A stretch of DNA of 64,000 nt from Muriicola soli (GCF_004139715.1 NZ_CP035544.1:1550001-1614000); one strand, 5' to 3'. Counted from the stretch's first letter, positions 44,714 to 54,700 are shown. Notes: generated by a model not told the origin, from the letters alone. Numbers and translations: made by a program.

Positions 44714-45415
44714 TTGCCTTTAAATAAAATTACCTCAAATGCCTCTAACCTCCAGGTCCTCTACGAGGATAACCACCTCATTGCGGTCAACAAAAGGGTT
44801 GGCGATATCGTGCAGGGAGACAAGACCGGTGATAGTCCTCTTAGTGAACACGTTAAAGAATACATCAAAAAGAAATACGATAAACCCGGCAAGGTCTTCC
44901 TGGGAGTCATTCACCGTTTAGACAGGCCAACAACAGGAGTTGTTGTATTTGCAAGAACCTCCAAGGCGCTCAGCAGGATGAACAAATTATTTGCCGAAAA
45001 AGCAACCCGAAAGGTCTATTGGGCCCTGGTGAAAAACAAATTACCGCAGGAAGAAGGCAAACTAGTCCATTGGCTAAAGCGCAATCAAAAGCAAAATAAG
45101 TCTTACGCTTACGCTGAGGAAGTTTCGGAAAGTAAGAAGGCAGAACTGGAGTACAAAGTGCTTAAATATCTAGATCGATACAGTTTGGTAGAAATCTTGC
45201 TTTTGACGGGTAGGCACCATCAGATCAGGGCACAACTCTCAAAGATCGGGGCTCCTATCAGAGGAGATCTCAAATACGGATTTAACCGGAGTAATCCCGA
45301 TGGTGGGATTCACCTACATGCGCGGGAATTGAGTTTTGAGCATCCCGTGAAAAAAGAACAGATCAAATTGATTGCCGCGCCTCCTGATGAAGAACTCTGG
45401 AACGCCTGTGTTTAA
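44714..45415 (+). CDS. RluA-family pseudouridine synthase
   Basis: The 233-aa protein carries VLYEDNHLIAVNKRVGDIVQ at the start and the catalytic block GVIHRLDRPTTGVVVFARTS, with Asp in HRLDR as nucleophile. EILLLTGRHHQIRAQLSKIG is the RluA-type motif III. It converts uridine to pseudouridine in rRNA or tRNA; it lacks an S4 domain, unlike RluC/RluD. The start is uncertain: a TTG at 44714 is the only in-frame start near; the ATG at 44739 is in another frame. The preceding panB gene is 49 nt upstream. Confidence 0.88.
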   Translation: MPLNKITSNASNLQVLYEDNHLIAVNKRVGDIVQGDKTGDSPLSEHVKEYIKKKYDKPGKVFLGVIHRLDRPTTGVVVFARTSKALSRMNKLFAEKATRKVYWALVKNKLPQEEGKLVHWLKRNQKQNKSYAYAEEVSESKKAELEYKVLKYLDRYSLVEILLLTGRHHQIRAQLSKIGAPIRGDLKYGFNRSNPDGGIHLHARELSFEHPVKKEQIKLIAAPPDEELWNACV

Positions 45416-45424
45416 TACCCTCTG

Positions 45425-46969
45425 CTATCGAAGAGCTTTCAGAGCTTTCTTGCGAATTACTTCTGCAACGGGTTTGTTTTCCAAATGACTTTCGAGCCAG
45501 GAAAGGATATCCAGGTATAGGAATGCACGTTTTTCATACGGATGATCTTCAAAAACTTTGAGTCGGTCGTATAATTTCTGAAATTCGGCCCTGAGTTCGT
45601 GGGGGTAGATCGACCCAAGCTTACGTAAGAATTTGATCATCTCTTTCTGGACCTCATGCAGGTCGTTCATTTTCAGCAGGAATTTATACGTGCTCTTTAA
45701 TTGAATTTCCAGATGATAGTCCATCCCCGCTTCATAGTGCGCAACCAAACTGAGGACCCGTGCAAAGCACATCAGATCTTCCCTCATTTTGAGATTTTTG
45801 TTGTTGATGATTTTCTTTAAATAGACGATGCAATTCTTGTTGTCCCCTACCCCAAAATACAGGCAGGCAATCTTGTAGTAGAAAACCATAATGTGATGCT
45901 CGTCTATACGGTCGCGATGCTTGTTTATGCCGTACTCGATGATCCTAACCAGGTACAAGCCTTTCTCAAAGGTACCTTTTAAAAAATGTAGATTGAGCTT
46001 ATTCGCATTGATGTACAGAAAACTCAGGGAAGCTATGTTGTCATTGGCAGGAAAGTCTTTTTGGGCCACCGTTTCCTCGAGCCTGGCGAGCACCGACTCA
46101 AACTGAGAGGCGTATTTTACGTAGAAGAGCGATTCCAGCAAATAATGATTTCCCTTGAGAAAAAATACAGGGTTTAGCGCAATCATTTCCTTGTATTCGT
46201 AAAATAAGTCTACCCACTTACTGGCGTATTTATAACAGGACAAAAAATCCTGAGTCAAAAAGCTATACCAAAGATGTGCTTTGTACAACCACAGCTTTTC
46301 GCGAAAACCAAGGTTGTTGATGTTGTAGCTGGGGAGGTGGGCATCAAAGTATTCTTTTACGCGTTGCAGGTCTTCCTCGCTCCTTACATAGCCCACCTTG
46401 AGCATCATTCCGTATAGCTGAAGTGAGAGGTTAGACAACTTGCTGGTCATGAGGTTTTGTTCTGAAAGCATTTTGGCCTGGACAGCCAACTCGTCGGCCC
46501 TGTCCGGGATACTCCTTGTGATGTATTGAGTTTCTATAATTTTCTCAAGCTCCACAATCTCGTAAGCTATATTCTTTTCCTCATTTTCAATGGCCGTTGA
46601 TTTTACCTTATCTAAGATTTTGAGGCTTTGCTTGTACAGGCCTTTCTGGTACAGGATGGTAGCAAAATCAAGCTGCTCCCTGATTTGAACCCTGATGTTC
46701 TGGTTTACGGGATTTAGACGCAGGCTTACGAGGATCTGCCGGTAAAGATGTGCTTTGAGATTAGAAAGTTGGGCCTTTTTTACGATTCCGCTGCCCAGGA
46801 TCACACTCTCGTCATAGCTCTTCATCTTGTCCATCAAGTTGAACAAAGCCAGGAATTTAGCATCTGTATTGACCCCTAACCGACCTACATACAACTTGAA
46901 TTGTCGCTTCTCCGATTTGGAAAGTGATTTAACTAAAACAAATAAGGCGTCCTTATTGACATTTGTCAT
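45425..46969 (-). CDS. Conserved hypothetical helical-repeat protein
   Basis: The 514-aa cytoplasmic protein begins MTNVNKDALFVLVKSLSKSEKRQFKLYVG and is alpha-helical throughout, with repeated short helices resembling TPR or half-a-TPR (YQKGLYKQSLKILDKVKS, YYKIACLYFGVGDNKNCIVYLKKI). This family recurs in Flavobacteriia, apparently without characterised members. There is no membrane segment or catalytic motif. It converges with the RluA gene 9 nt away; no terminator is visible. A protein-interaction scaffold is a reasonable inference. Confidence 0.72.
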   Translation of the reverse strand: MTNVNKDALFVLVKSLSKSEKRQFKLYVGRLGVNTDAKFLALFNLMDKMKSYDESVILGSGIVKKAQLSNLKAHLYRQILVSLRLNPVNQNIRVQIREQLDFATILYQKGLYKQSLKILDKVKSTAIENEEKNIAYEIVELEKIIETQYITRSIPDRADELAVQAKMLSEQNLMTSKLSNLSLQLYGMMLKVGYVRSEEDLQRVKEYFDAHLPSYNINNLGFREKLWLYKAHLWYSFLTQDFLSCYKYASKWVDLFYEYKEMIALNPVFFLKGNHYLLESLFYVKYASQFESVLARLEETVAQKDFPANDNIASLSFLYINANKLNLHFLKGTFEKGLYLVRIIEYGINKHRDRIDEHHIMVFYYKIACLYFGVGDNKNCIVYLKKIINNKNLKMREDLMCFARVLSLVAHYEAGMDYHLEIQLKSTYKFLLKMNDLHEVQKEMIKFLRKLGSIYPHELRAEFQKLYDRLKVFEDHPYEKRAFLYLDILSWLESHLENKPVAEVIRKKALKALR

Positions 46970-47034
46970 CGTAAAATGATATGCTTATCTATCTGATTAT
47001 CATAAAGTTAACTACTATAAAAAGTATATTAACG

Positions 47035-47051
47035 TTGTAAATGCCTTACAA
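47035..47051. promoter_or_regulatory. Palindrome upstream of leuA
   Basis: TTGTAA-ATGCC-TTACAA is a perfect 6-bp inverted repeat with a 5-base spacer, about 65 bases before leuA in the intergenic region. A second related TTGTAATAC occurs near 47074. It might be an operator; it could also be chance in an AT-rich region. Confidence 0.35.
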
Positions 47052-47115
47052 TCACTGAATTGGTATAGAACGGTTGTAATACATTCGTTATGGTGAGTAA
47101 AATTAAGTAATTATA

Positions 47116-48288
47116 ATGAGCAAAGATAAAGTATACATTTTTGACACTACCCTACGCGATGGTGAGCAGGTTCCGGGTTGCAAACTGGACACTGAACAAA
47201 AATTGGTTATCGCAGAAAGACTCGATACTCTGGGAGTTGACGTCATTGAGGCAGGTTTCCCAATTTCCAGTCCGGGCGATTTCAATTCGGTCAATGAGAT
47301 TGCCAAAATAGTCAAGAATGCCACCGTTTGCGGTCTTACCCGCTCGGTAAAAAAAGACATCGAAGTTGCTGCTGAGGCATTAAAATATGCCAGAAAACCC
47401 AGGATCCATACTGGGATTGGCACTTCAGATTCGCATATCAAATACAAATTCAATTCCACCCGGGAAAAAATCCTCGAAAGAGCGGTTGATGCCGTGCGTT
47501 ATGCCAAGACTTTTGTAGAAGATGTTGAATTCTACGCAGAAGATGCGGGCAGAACAGACAACGAATACCTGGCAAAAGTATGCGAAGAAGTTATCAAAGC
47601 CGGGGCAACTGTTCTCAATATTCCCGATACCACAGGGTACTGCCTGCCGGAAGAATACGGAGCAAAAATGAAATATCTTCGGGAGAACGTCTCAGGAATT
47701 GACAAGGCCATACTTTCATGTCATTGTCATAACGACCTGGGTCTGGCCACAGCCAATTCTATTTCGGGAGTGATCAATGGTGCCCGACAAATTGAATGTA
47801 CCATCAACGGCATTGGTGAGCGGGCCGGTAACACTTCCCTTGAAGAGGTGGTTATGATTCTCAGACAGCATCCCTACCTCAAATTAGATACAGGAATAAA
47901 CAGCAAACTGCTTTATGATACCAGTTTAATGGTATCCGAAAAAATGGGGATGCCTGTACAACCCAACAAGGCAATAGTAGGGTCAAATGCTTTTGCGCAT
48001 AGCTCGGGTATCCACCAGGATGGTGTAATAAAGAAGAGGGAGACCTATGAAATTATTGACCCCAGAGAAGTTGGGGTAGATCATTCATCCATTGTCCTTA
48101 CGGCCAGAAGTGGAAGAGCCGCTTTGGCTTACAGGGCAAAGAACATAGGATATGAACTCACCAAAGTACAGCTCGATGTCATTTACGAGCATTTCCTCCG
48201 ATTTGCTGACAGGAAGAAGGAAATCGTGGATGAGGATATCCATCAGATTATCGAAAATGCCAATATCAACATTGAAAGCATTGCCTGA
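47116..48288 (+). CDS. leuA: 2-Isopropylmalate synthase, short type without regulatory domain
   Basis: The 390-aa enzyme condenses 2-oxoisovalerate with acetyl-CoA in leucine synthesis. It carries [20 protein letters not shown] (HMGL signature, metal-binding Asp, about 4-23), [16 protein letters not shown] (His-x-His ligands, about 200-215) and [14 protein letters not shown]. It stops at about 390 residues, so the C-terminal leucine-binding regulatory domain of the long type (about 500 aa) is absent. That implies altered feedback control; established for the short clade, inference here. It is 2 nt before leuB; leuC and leuD are not nearby. Confidence 0.93.
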   Translation: MSKDKVYIFDTTLRDGEQVPGCKLDTEQKLVIAERLDTLGVDVIEAGFPISSPGDFNSVNEIAKIVKNATVCGLTRSVKKDIEVAAEALKYARKPRIHTGIGTSDSHIKYKFNSTREKILERAVDAVRYAKTFVEDVEFYAEDAGRTDNEYLAKVCEEVIKAGATVLNIPDTTGYCLPEEYGAKMKYLRENVSGIDKAILSCHCHNDLGLATANSISGVINGARQIECTINGIGERAGNTSLEEVVMILRQHPYLKLDTGINSKLLYDTSLMVSEKMGMPVQPNKAIVGSNAFAHSSGIHQDGVIKKRETYEIIDPREVGVDHSSIVLTARSGRAALAYRAKNIGYELTKVQLDVIYEHFLRFADRKKEIVDEDIHQIIENANINIESIA

Positions 48289-48290
48289 AT

Positions 48291-49409
48291 ATGAAACTTA
48301 AAATTGCCTTGCTTCCGGGTGACGGTATTGGACCAGAGGTAACTGCCCAGGCAGTTAAATGTCTTCAGGCTGTTGAAGAGACCTTTGGCCACGAATTTGA
48401 ATACGTTGAGGCTGTTGTTGGTGCCGCAGCAATGGATAAGTCCGGCGATCCCCTGCCGGAGAAAACACTTGAACTCTGCAAAAATTCTGACGCTGTACTC
48501 TTCGGAGCCATAGGTGATCCAAAATACGATAATGATCCAGATGCGAAGGTAAGGCCAGAGCAGGGATTACTGCGATTGAGAAAAGAACTCGGTCTTTTCT
48601 GTAACATCAGGCCTATCAAGGTTTTTCCCACCTTAATGGAAAAGTCCCCCTTAAAGAAAAAGGTCATTGCCGGTACCGATTTTGTCATTTATCGGGAATT
48701 GACCAGCGGAATTTACTTCGGTGATAAGTCGGTTAGTGCAGATGGAACCTCTGCAACAGACGTTTGTACATACACCGAAAGTGAAATTAGTCGCATCGCT
48801 CACCTCGCATTTAAAGCTGCCAAAAGGAGGAGAAAAAAATTAACCCTAATCGATAAGGCCAACGTTCTCGAATCTAGTCGATTGTGGAGACGAACCGTAG
48901 GAAAGATCGGAGAGAGTTATCCTGAAGTAGCCCTCGATTTTATGTTTATAGACAATGCGGCCATGCAATTAGTCTTAAAACCGTCCCAGTTTGATGTGAT
49001 CCTCACAGAAAATATGTTTGGTGACATCCTTTCTGACGAAGGTAGTGCCGTTGGAGGTTCCTTAGGCTTATTACCTTCGGCTTCCACAGGAGACAATCAT
49101 GCCTTATTTGAACCGGTACACGGATCTTACCCACAGGCAACCGGGAAGGACATAGCAAATCCCGTTGCCTCTATCCTTTCTGCTGCCATGCTTCTAGATC
49201 ATTTTAAACTCGATGAAGAATCAAGGGCAATTGTTATAGCCGTTCTCAAATCTATAAAAAAAGGAATCGTTTCTCCGGATCTGAATACGTCAAGCAAATA
49301 CGGAACAAATCATATCGGGGATTTTATATCGGCAAACATCAGGGATTCTGAGGACTATCTCATCCTGAATAAGGAGAATATCTGGTTGGGTAAATCAACC
49401 ATTATTTAA
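48291..49409 (+). CDS. leuB: 3-Isopropylmalate dehydrogenase
   Basis: The 372-aa enzyme oxidises and decarboxylates 3-isopropylmalate with NAD. It begins MKLKIALLPGDGIGPEVTAQ. Other marks are LLRLRKELGLFCNIRPIKVF (substrate-binding Arg set), LTLIDKANVLESSRLWR (Lys at the active site), VILTENMFGDILSDEGSAVG (metal-binding Asp) and EPVHGSYPQATGKDIANP, the isopropylmalate-dehydrogenase nucleotide site. Directly follows leuA. A terminator follows at 49434. Confidence 0.95.
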   Translation: MKLKIALLPGDGIGPEVTAQAVKCLQAVEETFGHEFEYVEAVVGAAAMDKSGDPLPEKTLELCKNSDAVLFGAIGDPKYDNDPDAKVRPEQGLLRLRKELGLFCNIRPIKVFPTLMEKSPLKKKVIAGTDFVIYRELTSGIYFGDKSVSADGTSATDVCTYTESEISRIAHLAFKAAKRRRKKLTLIDKANVLESSRLWRRTVGKIGESYPEVALDFMFIDNAAMQLVLKPSQFDVILTENMFGDILSDEGSAVGGSLGLLPSASTGDNHALFEPVHGSYPQATGKDIANPVASILSAAMLLDHFKLDEESRAIVIAVLKSIKKGIVSPDLNTSSKYGTNHIGDFISANIRDSEDYLILNKENIWLGKSTII

Positions 49410-49433
49410 TTACTTTTTTTTACAGCCACCAAG

Positions 49434-49462
49434 AAAGTCCTTCCTCACGGAAGGGCTTTTTT
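49434..49462 (+). terminator. Terminator after leuA-leuB
   Basis: AGTCCTTCC and GGAAGGGCT (with one G-T pair) form the stem around TCAC, followed by TTTTTT. It ends the leucine genes at the convergent boundary with the thioredoxin-like gene. Confidence 0.85.
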
Positions 49463-50681
49463 ATTCGGCCTGTAATTCTTGTACAAAGTCGTGAAATTCC
49501 TTTTTGAAAGTGAGATACTTCTCCCCCGTGGCGGGACCGTTGAATCCCGTATGTATCTTCCTGACTTTCCCTTGCTTGTCGATAAAAATTGTTGTTGGAT
49601 AAGATAGAATGTGATTTAACATGGGGAGCTTTTCATTGGCAATCTCTTTGTTACTAGTCCCGTATTGGGCCAGGACAATTGGGTAAGGTATTTCTAGTCG
49701 ATCCCTTAAGCGCTCTATACCCCGGATCGCCCTTTCTTCTGTTTTTGCATATTCAAAGGCCAGGGCAATGATTTTCAAATCATCAGTTGGGTTGTTCCCG
49801 AGATAATCAACGAGAAACTTAGTCTCATCAAGGCAATTGGGACACCATGTTCCCATAATCTGAAGTATTACAACCTTATCACGGAATTGAGGATCATCAG
49901 GCGAGATGTAATTGCCTTTGGTATCGGGAAATGAAAAAGTCACCTTGTCGTAGCCTTTCTTTAAATACGTCAGTGAATCTTCGGAAGGCAATTCATAATT
50001 TTCATTGCGAATGGCCTCAAAGGGCTCCTTAAAATGGTTGCCCGAATAGAAAACGCCGTTCATGGTAGTGTCAGTCACTTTTGCCAGAAAGAGAAATACA
50101 TGCGCCCCGTCAAAGGTGGACAACTTGAGGGAATCCCCCTGCATAGTACCTTCAAGGTATCTGTAATCGCCAGTGGTAGTTCTGATGGTTCCTATGACTC
50201 TTCCATCCTCTTGTTGAAAAATTCCTTTGGCGATGTACGCATCATCAGTATTCTCACTAAATTCCGCCTGCCATATACCTTCTATATTCTGAGTGGAAAC
50301 CTTGTTCCCTTTGAATCTTAGGCTGTCACCATAGACAGCCTTGAACGGAACATTTCTCTCCAGATCATCTTTGATAAACTCACCTTCTATTAAATTCTCA
50401 GCGTAAATCCCGGCAAAATACCCATCAAAGACCGGCATTTGTATGGTAATTGAATCTCCCTTTAGTGTAAAATCATCAATTTTTACAGTCTCTTCTGCAT
50501 TGTAAACCTCCATGGAATATCCAAACTCACCTTTTTTTAGCAAGAAATTAAAAGGAAGAAGTTGGCCATCCTGCACCTCCATTTCAGCCCTCCATATCCC
50601 TTCATTAAGAACTGCTTCTTCTTTCTCCTTGCAGCTACAGGCTATTAGGATCAACAGCAATAATTGAAAACTCTTTTTCAT
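49461..50681 (-). CDS. Thioredoxin-like (TlpA/ResA type) lipoprotein
   Basis: The 406-aa protein has a lipoprotein signal (MKKSFQLLLLILIACSCKEKEE; Cys near residue 17), a long N-terminal beta-rich region (about 25-240), and a C-terminal thioredoxin fold (about 255-405; VVILQIMGTWCPNCLDETKFL with the CPNC redox motif). It should sit on the periplasmic face and exchange thiol/disulfide or peroxide equivalents. The ATG at 50679-50681 gives a normal signal; a longer frame would put 31 odd residues before it. The gene at 56556-57938 is a degenerate relative. Confidence 0.86.
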   Translation of the reverse strand: MKKSFQLLLLILIACSCKEKEEAVLNEGIWRAEMEVQDGQLLPFNFLLKKGEFGYSMEVYNAEETVKIDDFTLKGDSITIQMPVFDGYFAGIYAENLIEGEFIKDDLERNVPFKAVYGDSLRFKGNKVSTQNIEGIWQAEFSENTDDAYIAKGIFQQEDGRVIGTIRTTTGDYRYLEGTMQGDSLKLSTFDGAHVFLFLAKVTDTTMNGVFYSGNHFKEPFEAIRNENYELPSEDSLTYLKKGYDKVTFSFPDTKGNYISPDDPQFRDKVVILQIMGTWCPNCLDETKFLVDYLGNNPTDDLKIIALAFEYAKTEERAIRGIERLRDRLEIPYPIVLAQYGTSNKEIANEKLPMLNHILSYPTTIFIDKQGKVRKIHTGFNGPATGEKYLTFKKEFHDFVQELQAE

Positions 50682-50760
50682 ATTTTTAATTAAAGTGCAA
50701 ATATCGAAATAAAACACTAAACAAATTTTGCATAAATCGTGATGAAAGCTTAGTTCTGCT

Positions 50761-50791
50761 TTGAAAGTGAACACCCATTGTTTTATCTTTG
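50761..50791 (+). promoter_or_regulatory. Promoter of pheT (TTG-N20-TATCTTTG)
   Basis: TTG (50761-50763) and TATCTTTG (50784-50791) are 20 bases apart, ending 18 bases before the pheT ATG. This matches the Bacteroidota consensus well. Confidence 0.7.
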
Positions 50792-50809
50792 GTCGCTTAA
50801 GAATCGTCC

Positions 50810-53233
50810 ATGCAAATTTCTTATAACTGGTTGAAGCAATTCATTCAGCTTGATTGGGAGCCGACCAGGGTTGCCGAATTACTCACAGACCTGGGATTGG
50901 AAGTAGAAGGTATTACCGATTTTGTTTCGATTCCCGGAGGATTGCAGGGCGTTGTTGTGGGTCATGTTCTCGATTGCATCAAACACCCCAACGCCGATAA
51001 ACTTCAACTTACTAAGGTAGACATCGGCGCAGAAGAACCCGTACAGATTGTTTGTGGTGCCCCTAACGTGGCAAAAGGACAAAAGGTTGCTGTTGCTACC
51101 ATAGGTACTACTTTGTACATGAATAACGGGGAATCCCTGAAAATTAAAAAAGGTAAGATCCGCGGTGAAGTAAGTGAAGGAATGATTTGTGCTGAAGATG
51201 AGCTTGGCCTGGGAGAAGACCACGATGGAATCATTATCCTGGACAAGTCCATCGAAGTGGGAACAGCCGTGTCAGATCTGTTTGAAATTGAAAACGACCA
51301 TGTTTTTGAAATAGGGTTAACGCCCAACAGGGCAGACGCCATGAGTCATTATGGTGTAGCGAGGGATCTGAAAGCCGGACTCCGGCAACTAGGCATACAA
51401 AAAGAGATGCTCACTCCGTCTCTAAGTAATTTCAATGTGGCCAACAGATCACTGAAAATTGCAGTCTCCGTAAAGGATCCTAATCTGGCACCACGATATG
51501 CCGGGGTTACCATCAGTAATCTTATCGTACAGGCCTCGCCAAATTGGCTTAAGAACCGACTGCGATCCATAGGGTTAAAGCCCATCAATAATGTGGTAGA
51601 CGCCACAAACTATGTACTACACGAGTTGGGCCAGCCTCTTCATGCGTTTGACGCAAACCGTATTTTTGGGAAGGAGATTGTTGTAAAAACTACAGCGCCA
51701 GGAACTCGTTTTATGACCCTCGATGGGGAGGAGCGTATCCTTCATGAGGACGACCTGATGATCTGCGACGGGGAAAAGCCCATGTGTATTGCGGGGATTT
51801 TTGGGGGAATAAATACCGGAGTAACAGAAAACACCAAATCGATATTCCTGGAAAGCGCGTATTTCGATCCGGTTTCTATCCGTAAAACCGCTAAGCGTCA
51901 CGGGTTAAATACCGATGCGTCCTTCAGGTTTGAGCGGGGAATCGACATCAACAATGTAGAATACGCTTTGCAGAGGGCTGCTTTACTCATCTGCGAACTC
52001 ACCGGAGGTGAAATCTCTTCCGACGTGGTAGACCTTTATCCTAAAAAGAAAGAAGACAACCAGGTTTTCCTGACCTTTGAAAAAATCAACAAGCTAATAG
52101 GTCAGGAAATCCCGAGGGATGTGATCAAATCGATCCTCACCTCTCTCGATATCAAAGTTAAAAGTGTCACAGAGTCAGGATTAGGCCTCGTGATCCCTTT
52201 TTACAGGATCGACGTTACCAGGGAGGTAGATGTAATTGAAGAAATTCTGAGGGTTTTCGGATATAACAACGTCAACTTCGATCCTAAACTCCACGCCTCG
52301 GTAGCCACTTCCACCAGATTTGAAGACTATATTCTTCAAAACCACGTTGGGGATTTACTGGCGGCAAAAGGGTTTTACGAAATTCTGTCCAATAGCCTTA
52401 CCAATCCGGAATATTCTCAACTACTCGAGCCCGAGGAAAAAAGTAAAGTAGAAATCTTAAATCCTCTGAGCTCAGAGCTTTCGGTGATGAGATCATCCAT
52501 GCTCTTTTCAACGCTTGAAGCGGCCTCTTATAATATGAATAGAAAGCGGCAGCATTTGAAGCTTTTTGAATTCGGGAAAACATATCACCAGGCAGACAAG
52601 GGTTATGATGAGAAACGTCACCTCTCAGTGCTCATCAGTGGGGATCGTACTGCCGAAAGCTGGGCTGTACCTTCAAAACCTACCGATTTCTTTTATCTCA
52701 AATCCATCGTTGAGCATATCCTGAATAAAATGGGTATTGTAAAATGTACATCTTCAGCGAGTAAAAATGCTGTTTTTAGCGAGGCGATACAATTGACCCA
52801 GGGCAACACTTCTTTAGTGCACCTCGGGCTTGTTCAAAGCAATCTGCTCAAACGATTTGATATTAAACAAAAGGTTCTTTATGCCGATTTCGATTGGGAA
52901 GCCGTTTGCCATCTGGCTGCCAAACAAAAGATTGTCTACCAACCCATACCTAAATTCCCCTCTGTAAGAAGAGATTTTGCACTCTTACTCGACAACGAGG
53001 TTGCCTTTAGTGAACTAGAGTCTATTGCCTTTAAAACCGAGAAAAAATTATTGAAAGAACTTTCGCTTTTCGATGTTTATACCGGCGACAAATTACCTAA
53101 AGGAAAGAAGTCCTACGCCATTAGTTTTACACTTCAGGATAGCACCAAGACGCTGACAGACAAACAAATAGACAAGATCATGAATAAAATAAAGTCGGCT
53201 TACGAAAATCAATTGGGCGCCGAATTGAGGTAA
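50810..53233 (+). CDS. pheT: Phenylalanine-tRNA ligase beta subunit
   Basis: The 807-aa protein has the full PheT domain order: N-terminal B1 helix (MQISYNWLKQFIQLD), an EMAP-type tRNA-binding OB fold (about 40-150; GHVLDCIKHPNADKLQLTKVD, CGAPNVAKGQKVAVA), B3/B4 (about 210-380; RDLKAGLRQL, NNVVDATNYVLHELGQPLHAFDA), B5 DNA-binding-like (about 400-475) and a C-terminal FDX-ACB domain (about 710-807; FPSVRRDFALLLDNEVAFSE). It pairs with PheS (elsewhere) to charge tRNA-Phe. Length is normal. A strong promoter precedes it. Confidence 0.97.
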   Translation: MQISYNWLKQFIQLDWEPTRVAELLTDLGLEVEGITDFVSIPGGLQGVVVGHVLDCIKHPNADKLQLTKVDIGAEEPVQIVCGAPNVAKGQKVAVATIGTTLYMNNGESLKIKKGKIRGEVSEGMICAEDELGLGEDHDGIIILDKSIEVGTAVSDLFEIENDHVFEIGLTPNRADAMSHYGVARDLKAGLRQLGIQKEMLTPSLSNFNVANRSLKIAVSVKDPNLAPRYAGVTISNLIVQASPNWLKNRLRSIGLKPINNVVDATNYVLHELGQPLHAFDANRIFGKEIVVKTTAPGTRFMTLDGEERILHEDDLMICDGEKPMCIAGIFGGINTGVTENTKSIFLESAYFDPVSIRKTAKRHGLNTDASFRFERGIDINNVEYALQRAALLICELTGGEISSDVVDLYPKKKEDNQVFLTFEKINKLIGQEIPRDVIKSILTSLDIKVKSVTESGLGLVIPFYRIDVTREVDVIEEILRVFGYNNVNFDPKLHASVATSTRFEDYILQNHVGDLLAAKGFYEILSNSLTNPEYSQLLEPEEKSKVEILNPLSSELSVMRSSMLFSTLEAASYNMNRKRQHLKLFEFGKTYHQADKGYDEKRHLSVLISGDRTAESWAVPSKPTDFFYLKSIVEHILNKMGIVKCTSSASKNAVFSEAIQLTQGNTSLVHLGLVQSNLLKRFDIKQKVLYADFDWEAVCHLAAKQKIVYQPIPKFPSVRRDFALLLDNEVAFSELESIAFKTEKKLLKELSLFDVYTGDKLPKGKKSYAISFTLQDSTKTLTDKQIDKIMNKIKSAYENQLGAELR

Positions 53234-53238
53234 TTAAA

Positions 53239-53781
53239 TTAAAGCGGAGTTGGCAGAATAACACTGTCAATGGTATGAATGATCCCATTGCATTGATCAG
53301 AATCTGCAACCGTTATCCTCGCCTGATTTCCCTGGCCATCTGTAAGGATGATGTCCACCCCATCTATCGATGCCTTTATCTTTTTACCCTGTACTGTAGT
53401 AAAAGTTGCCTTGCCATTGCCTTTAACAAGTGCATTGAGGATTTTTGAAGCTGAAAGTGAACCTGCTACCATAAAGTAGGTCAGCATTTCTTTGAGCTTC
53501 TTGTTGTTTTCGGGACGCATCAGTTTAGAAATAGTCTCAGACGAAAGCTTGTTAAATGCCCTGTCTGAAGGGGCAAATATCGTAAACGGTGCGTCACCAT
53601 CGAGGAGTATATCGAGTTCCGTTGCTTTTAGGGCTGAGATAAGTGTGGTGTAGTTGCCCGACTCCACCGTGGTGGTGTAAATCGTCTTTTTGAAGTCTGC
53701 GTAATCGTCTCCCGCCTGGGCTATTCCCAATGCCGGAATCATAAAAAGCAGTAATAAACAATTAACAAAGTAGGTCCTCAT
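53239..53781 (-). CDS. Fasciclin-domain secreted protein
   Basis: The 180-aa protein has a signal peptide (MRTYFVNCLLLLFMIPALGIAQA) and one FAS1 domain (about 35-178; TTLISALKATELDILLDGDA, FTIFAPSDRAFNKLS, LTYFMVAGSLSAS, GIIHTIDSVILP). Fasciclin domains mediate adhesion or surface interactions. A conserved Cys in DQCNGIIHTID is present. Converges with pheT. Confidence 0.92.
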   Translation of the reverse strand: MRTYFVNCLLLLFMIPALGIAQAGDDYADFKKTIYTTTVESGNYTTLISALKATELDILLDGDAPFTIFAPSDRAFNKLSSETISKLMRPENNKKLKEMLTYFMVAGSLSASKILNALVKGNGKATFTTVQGKKIKASIDGVDIILTDGQGNQARITVADSDQCNGIIHTIDSVILPTPL

Positions 53782-53926
53782 TCAGATAACTCAATCTTGC
53801 CGTCTAATCGATAAACGGTATAAAATGGTCGACAATATACACTAATTGTTCAGGAAACAGAGGTCGGGAAAAGAACTGTGATCGAAATTAACATAATATT
53901 AACACTTATTGCTTCTTGTAGATGGG

Positions 53927-53957
53927 TTGCTTTGAGTAATCTTAATACGTATTTTTG
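53927..53957 (+). promoter_or_regulatory. Promoter (TTG-N20-TATTTTTG) before the gene at 53981
   Basis: TTG (53927-53929) and TATTTTTG (53950-53957) are 20 bases apart. The -7 element covers the GTG that would be the longer start, so the ATG at 53981 is preferred. Confidence 0.68.
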
Positions 53958-53980
53958 TGGAAATTGCTAAAAGAAAAAGA

Positions 53981-54700
53981 ATGTTATTACCAAGAACGAA
54001 TATCGAGGAAAAACTCGCCCTCGAGATGCGTAAGGACGGTACGCAGGATAAACTCATCGAGGCCGTTTATGAATTTCTCAGAGAGGACAGTGAAAAAGAG
54101 GAGCAGATTCAAAAGCGACTTGAAGGTTCTCGTAAAAAAGTGGAAAATCGATTTTGCTTTGACCTTCTGGAAACCGATAAGATCTATCATATCGAACAGA
54201 TAAAAAACATTTGTATCGATTATCGTCTGCGATTTCTCGATTCGAAATATTTTAAAGGTGAAATTCCCAAGGAAGGAATCAATAAGATTAAGGCCCTGGA
54301 AAAAGAACACGATTTGTCCATCGAAGGATTTAAAATAATTGCCCCATCCAAATTATTCCGCCTGGAAGATAAGGACGACCCTTTACTATTTGCCCCTATA
54401 GGCAACGGCTATTATTATTTGATACACCGTTGGGGAAATGATCTTCATCCTTTGAGGAAAATTATGGCATGGCCCTTTAAAAATATCGTCAACCTAAGTA
54501 TGCTGGTATTGCTGATTTCCTATTTGGCAACACTGCTGGTCCCGGAAGGCCTCTTCTCCAAAAGCAGCACACAGGCTGAATTCTGGATTGTCTTTTTCTT
54601 TATGTTTAAGTCTATTGCATCCGTAGTGATCTTTTACGGCTTTGCCTTAGGGAAGAACTTTAATCCCGCGATTTGGAACAGCAAGTATTTTAATGCCTAG
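53981..54700 (+). CDS. Conserved hypothetical membrane protein
   Basis: The 239-aa protein has a basic, helical N-terminus (MLLPRTNIEEKLALEMRKDGT, about 1-60), a middle soluble region with PKEGINKIKALEKEHDLSIEGF and FKIIAPSKLFRLEDKDDPLLFAP, and two membrane helices at the end (about 164-184 VNLSMLVLLISYLATLLVPEG; about 198-218 WIVFFFMFKSIASVVIFYGF). I recognise it only as a conserved Bacteroidota hypothetical. The ATG at 53981 is chosen because the promoter covers the longer GTG start. A terminator follows at 54717. Confidence 0.72.
   Translation: MLLPRTNIEEKLALEMRKDGTQDKLIEAVYEFLREDSEKEEQIQKRLEGSRKKVENRFCFDLLETDKIYHIEQIKNICIDYRLRFLDSKYFKGEIPKEGINKIKALEKEHDLSIEGFKIIAPSKLFRLEDKDDPLLFAPIGNGYYYLIHRWGNDLHPLRKIMAWPFKNIVNLSMLVLLISYLATLLVPEGLFSKSSTQAEFWIVFFFMFKSIASVVIFYGFALGKNFNPAIWNSKYFNA

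Noticed and set aside
44739-44921. Alternative start frame for the RluA-type gene
   Set aside because: It is out of frame with the catalytic HRLDR block and encodes no recognisable protein.
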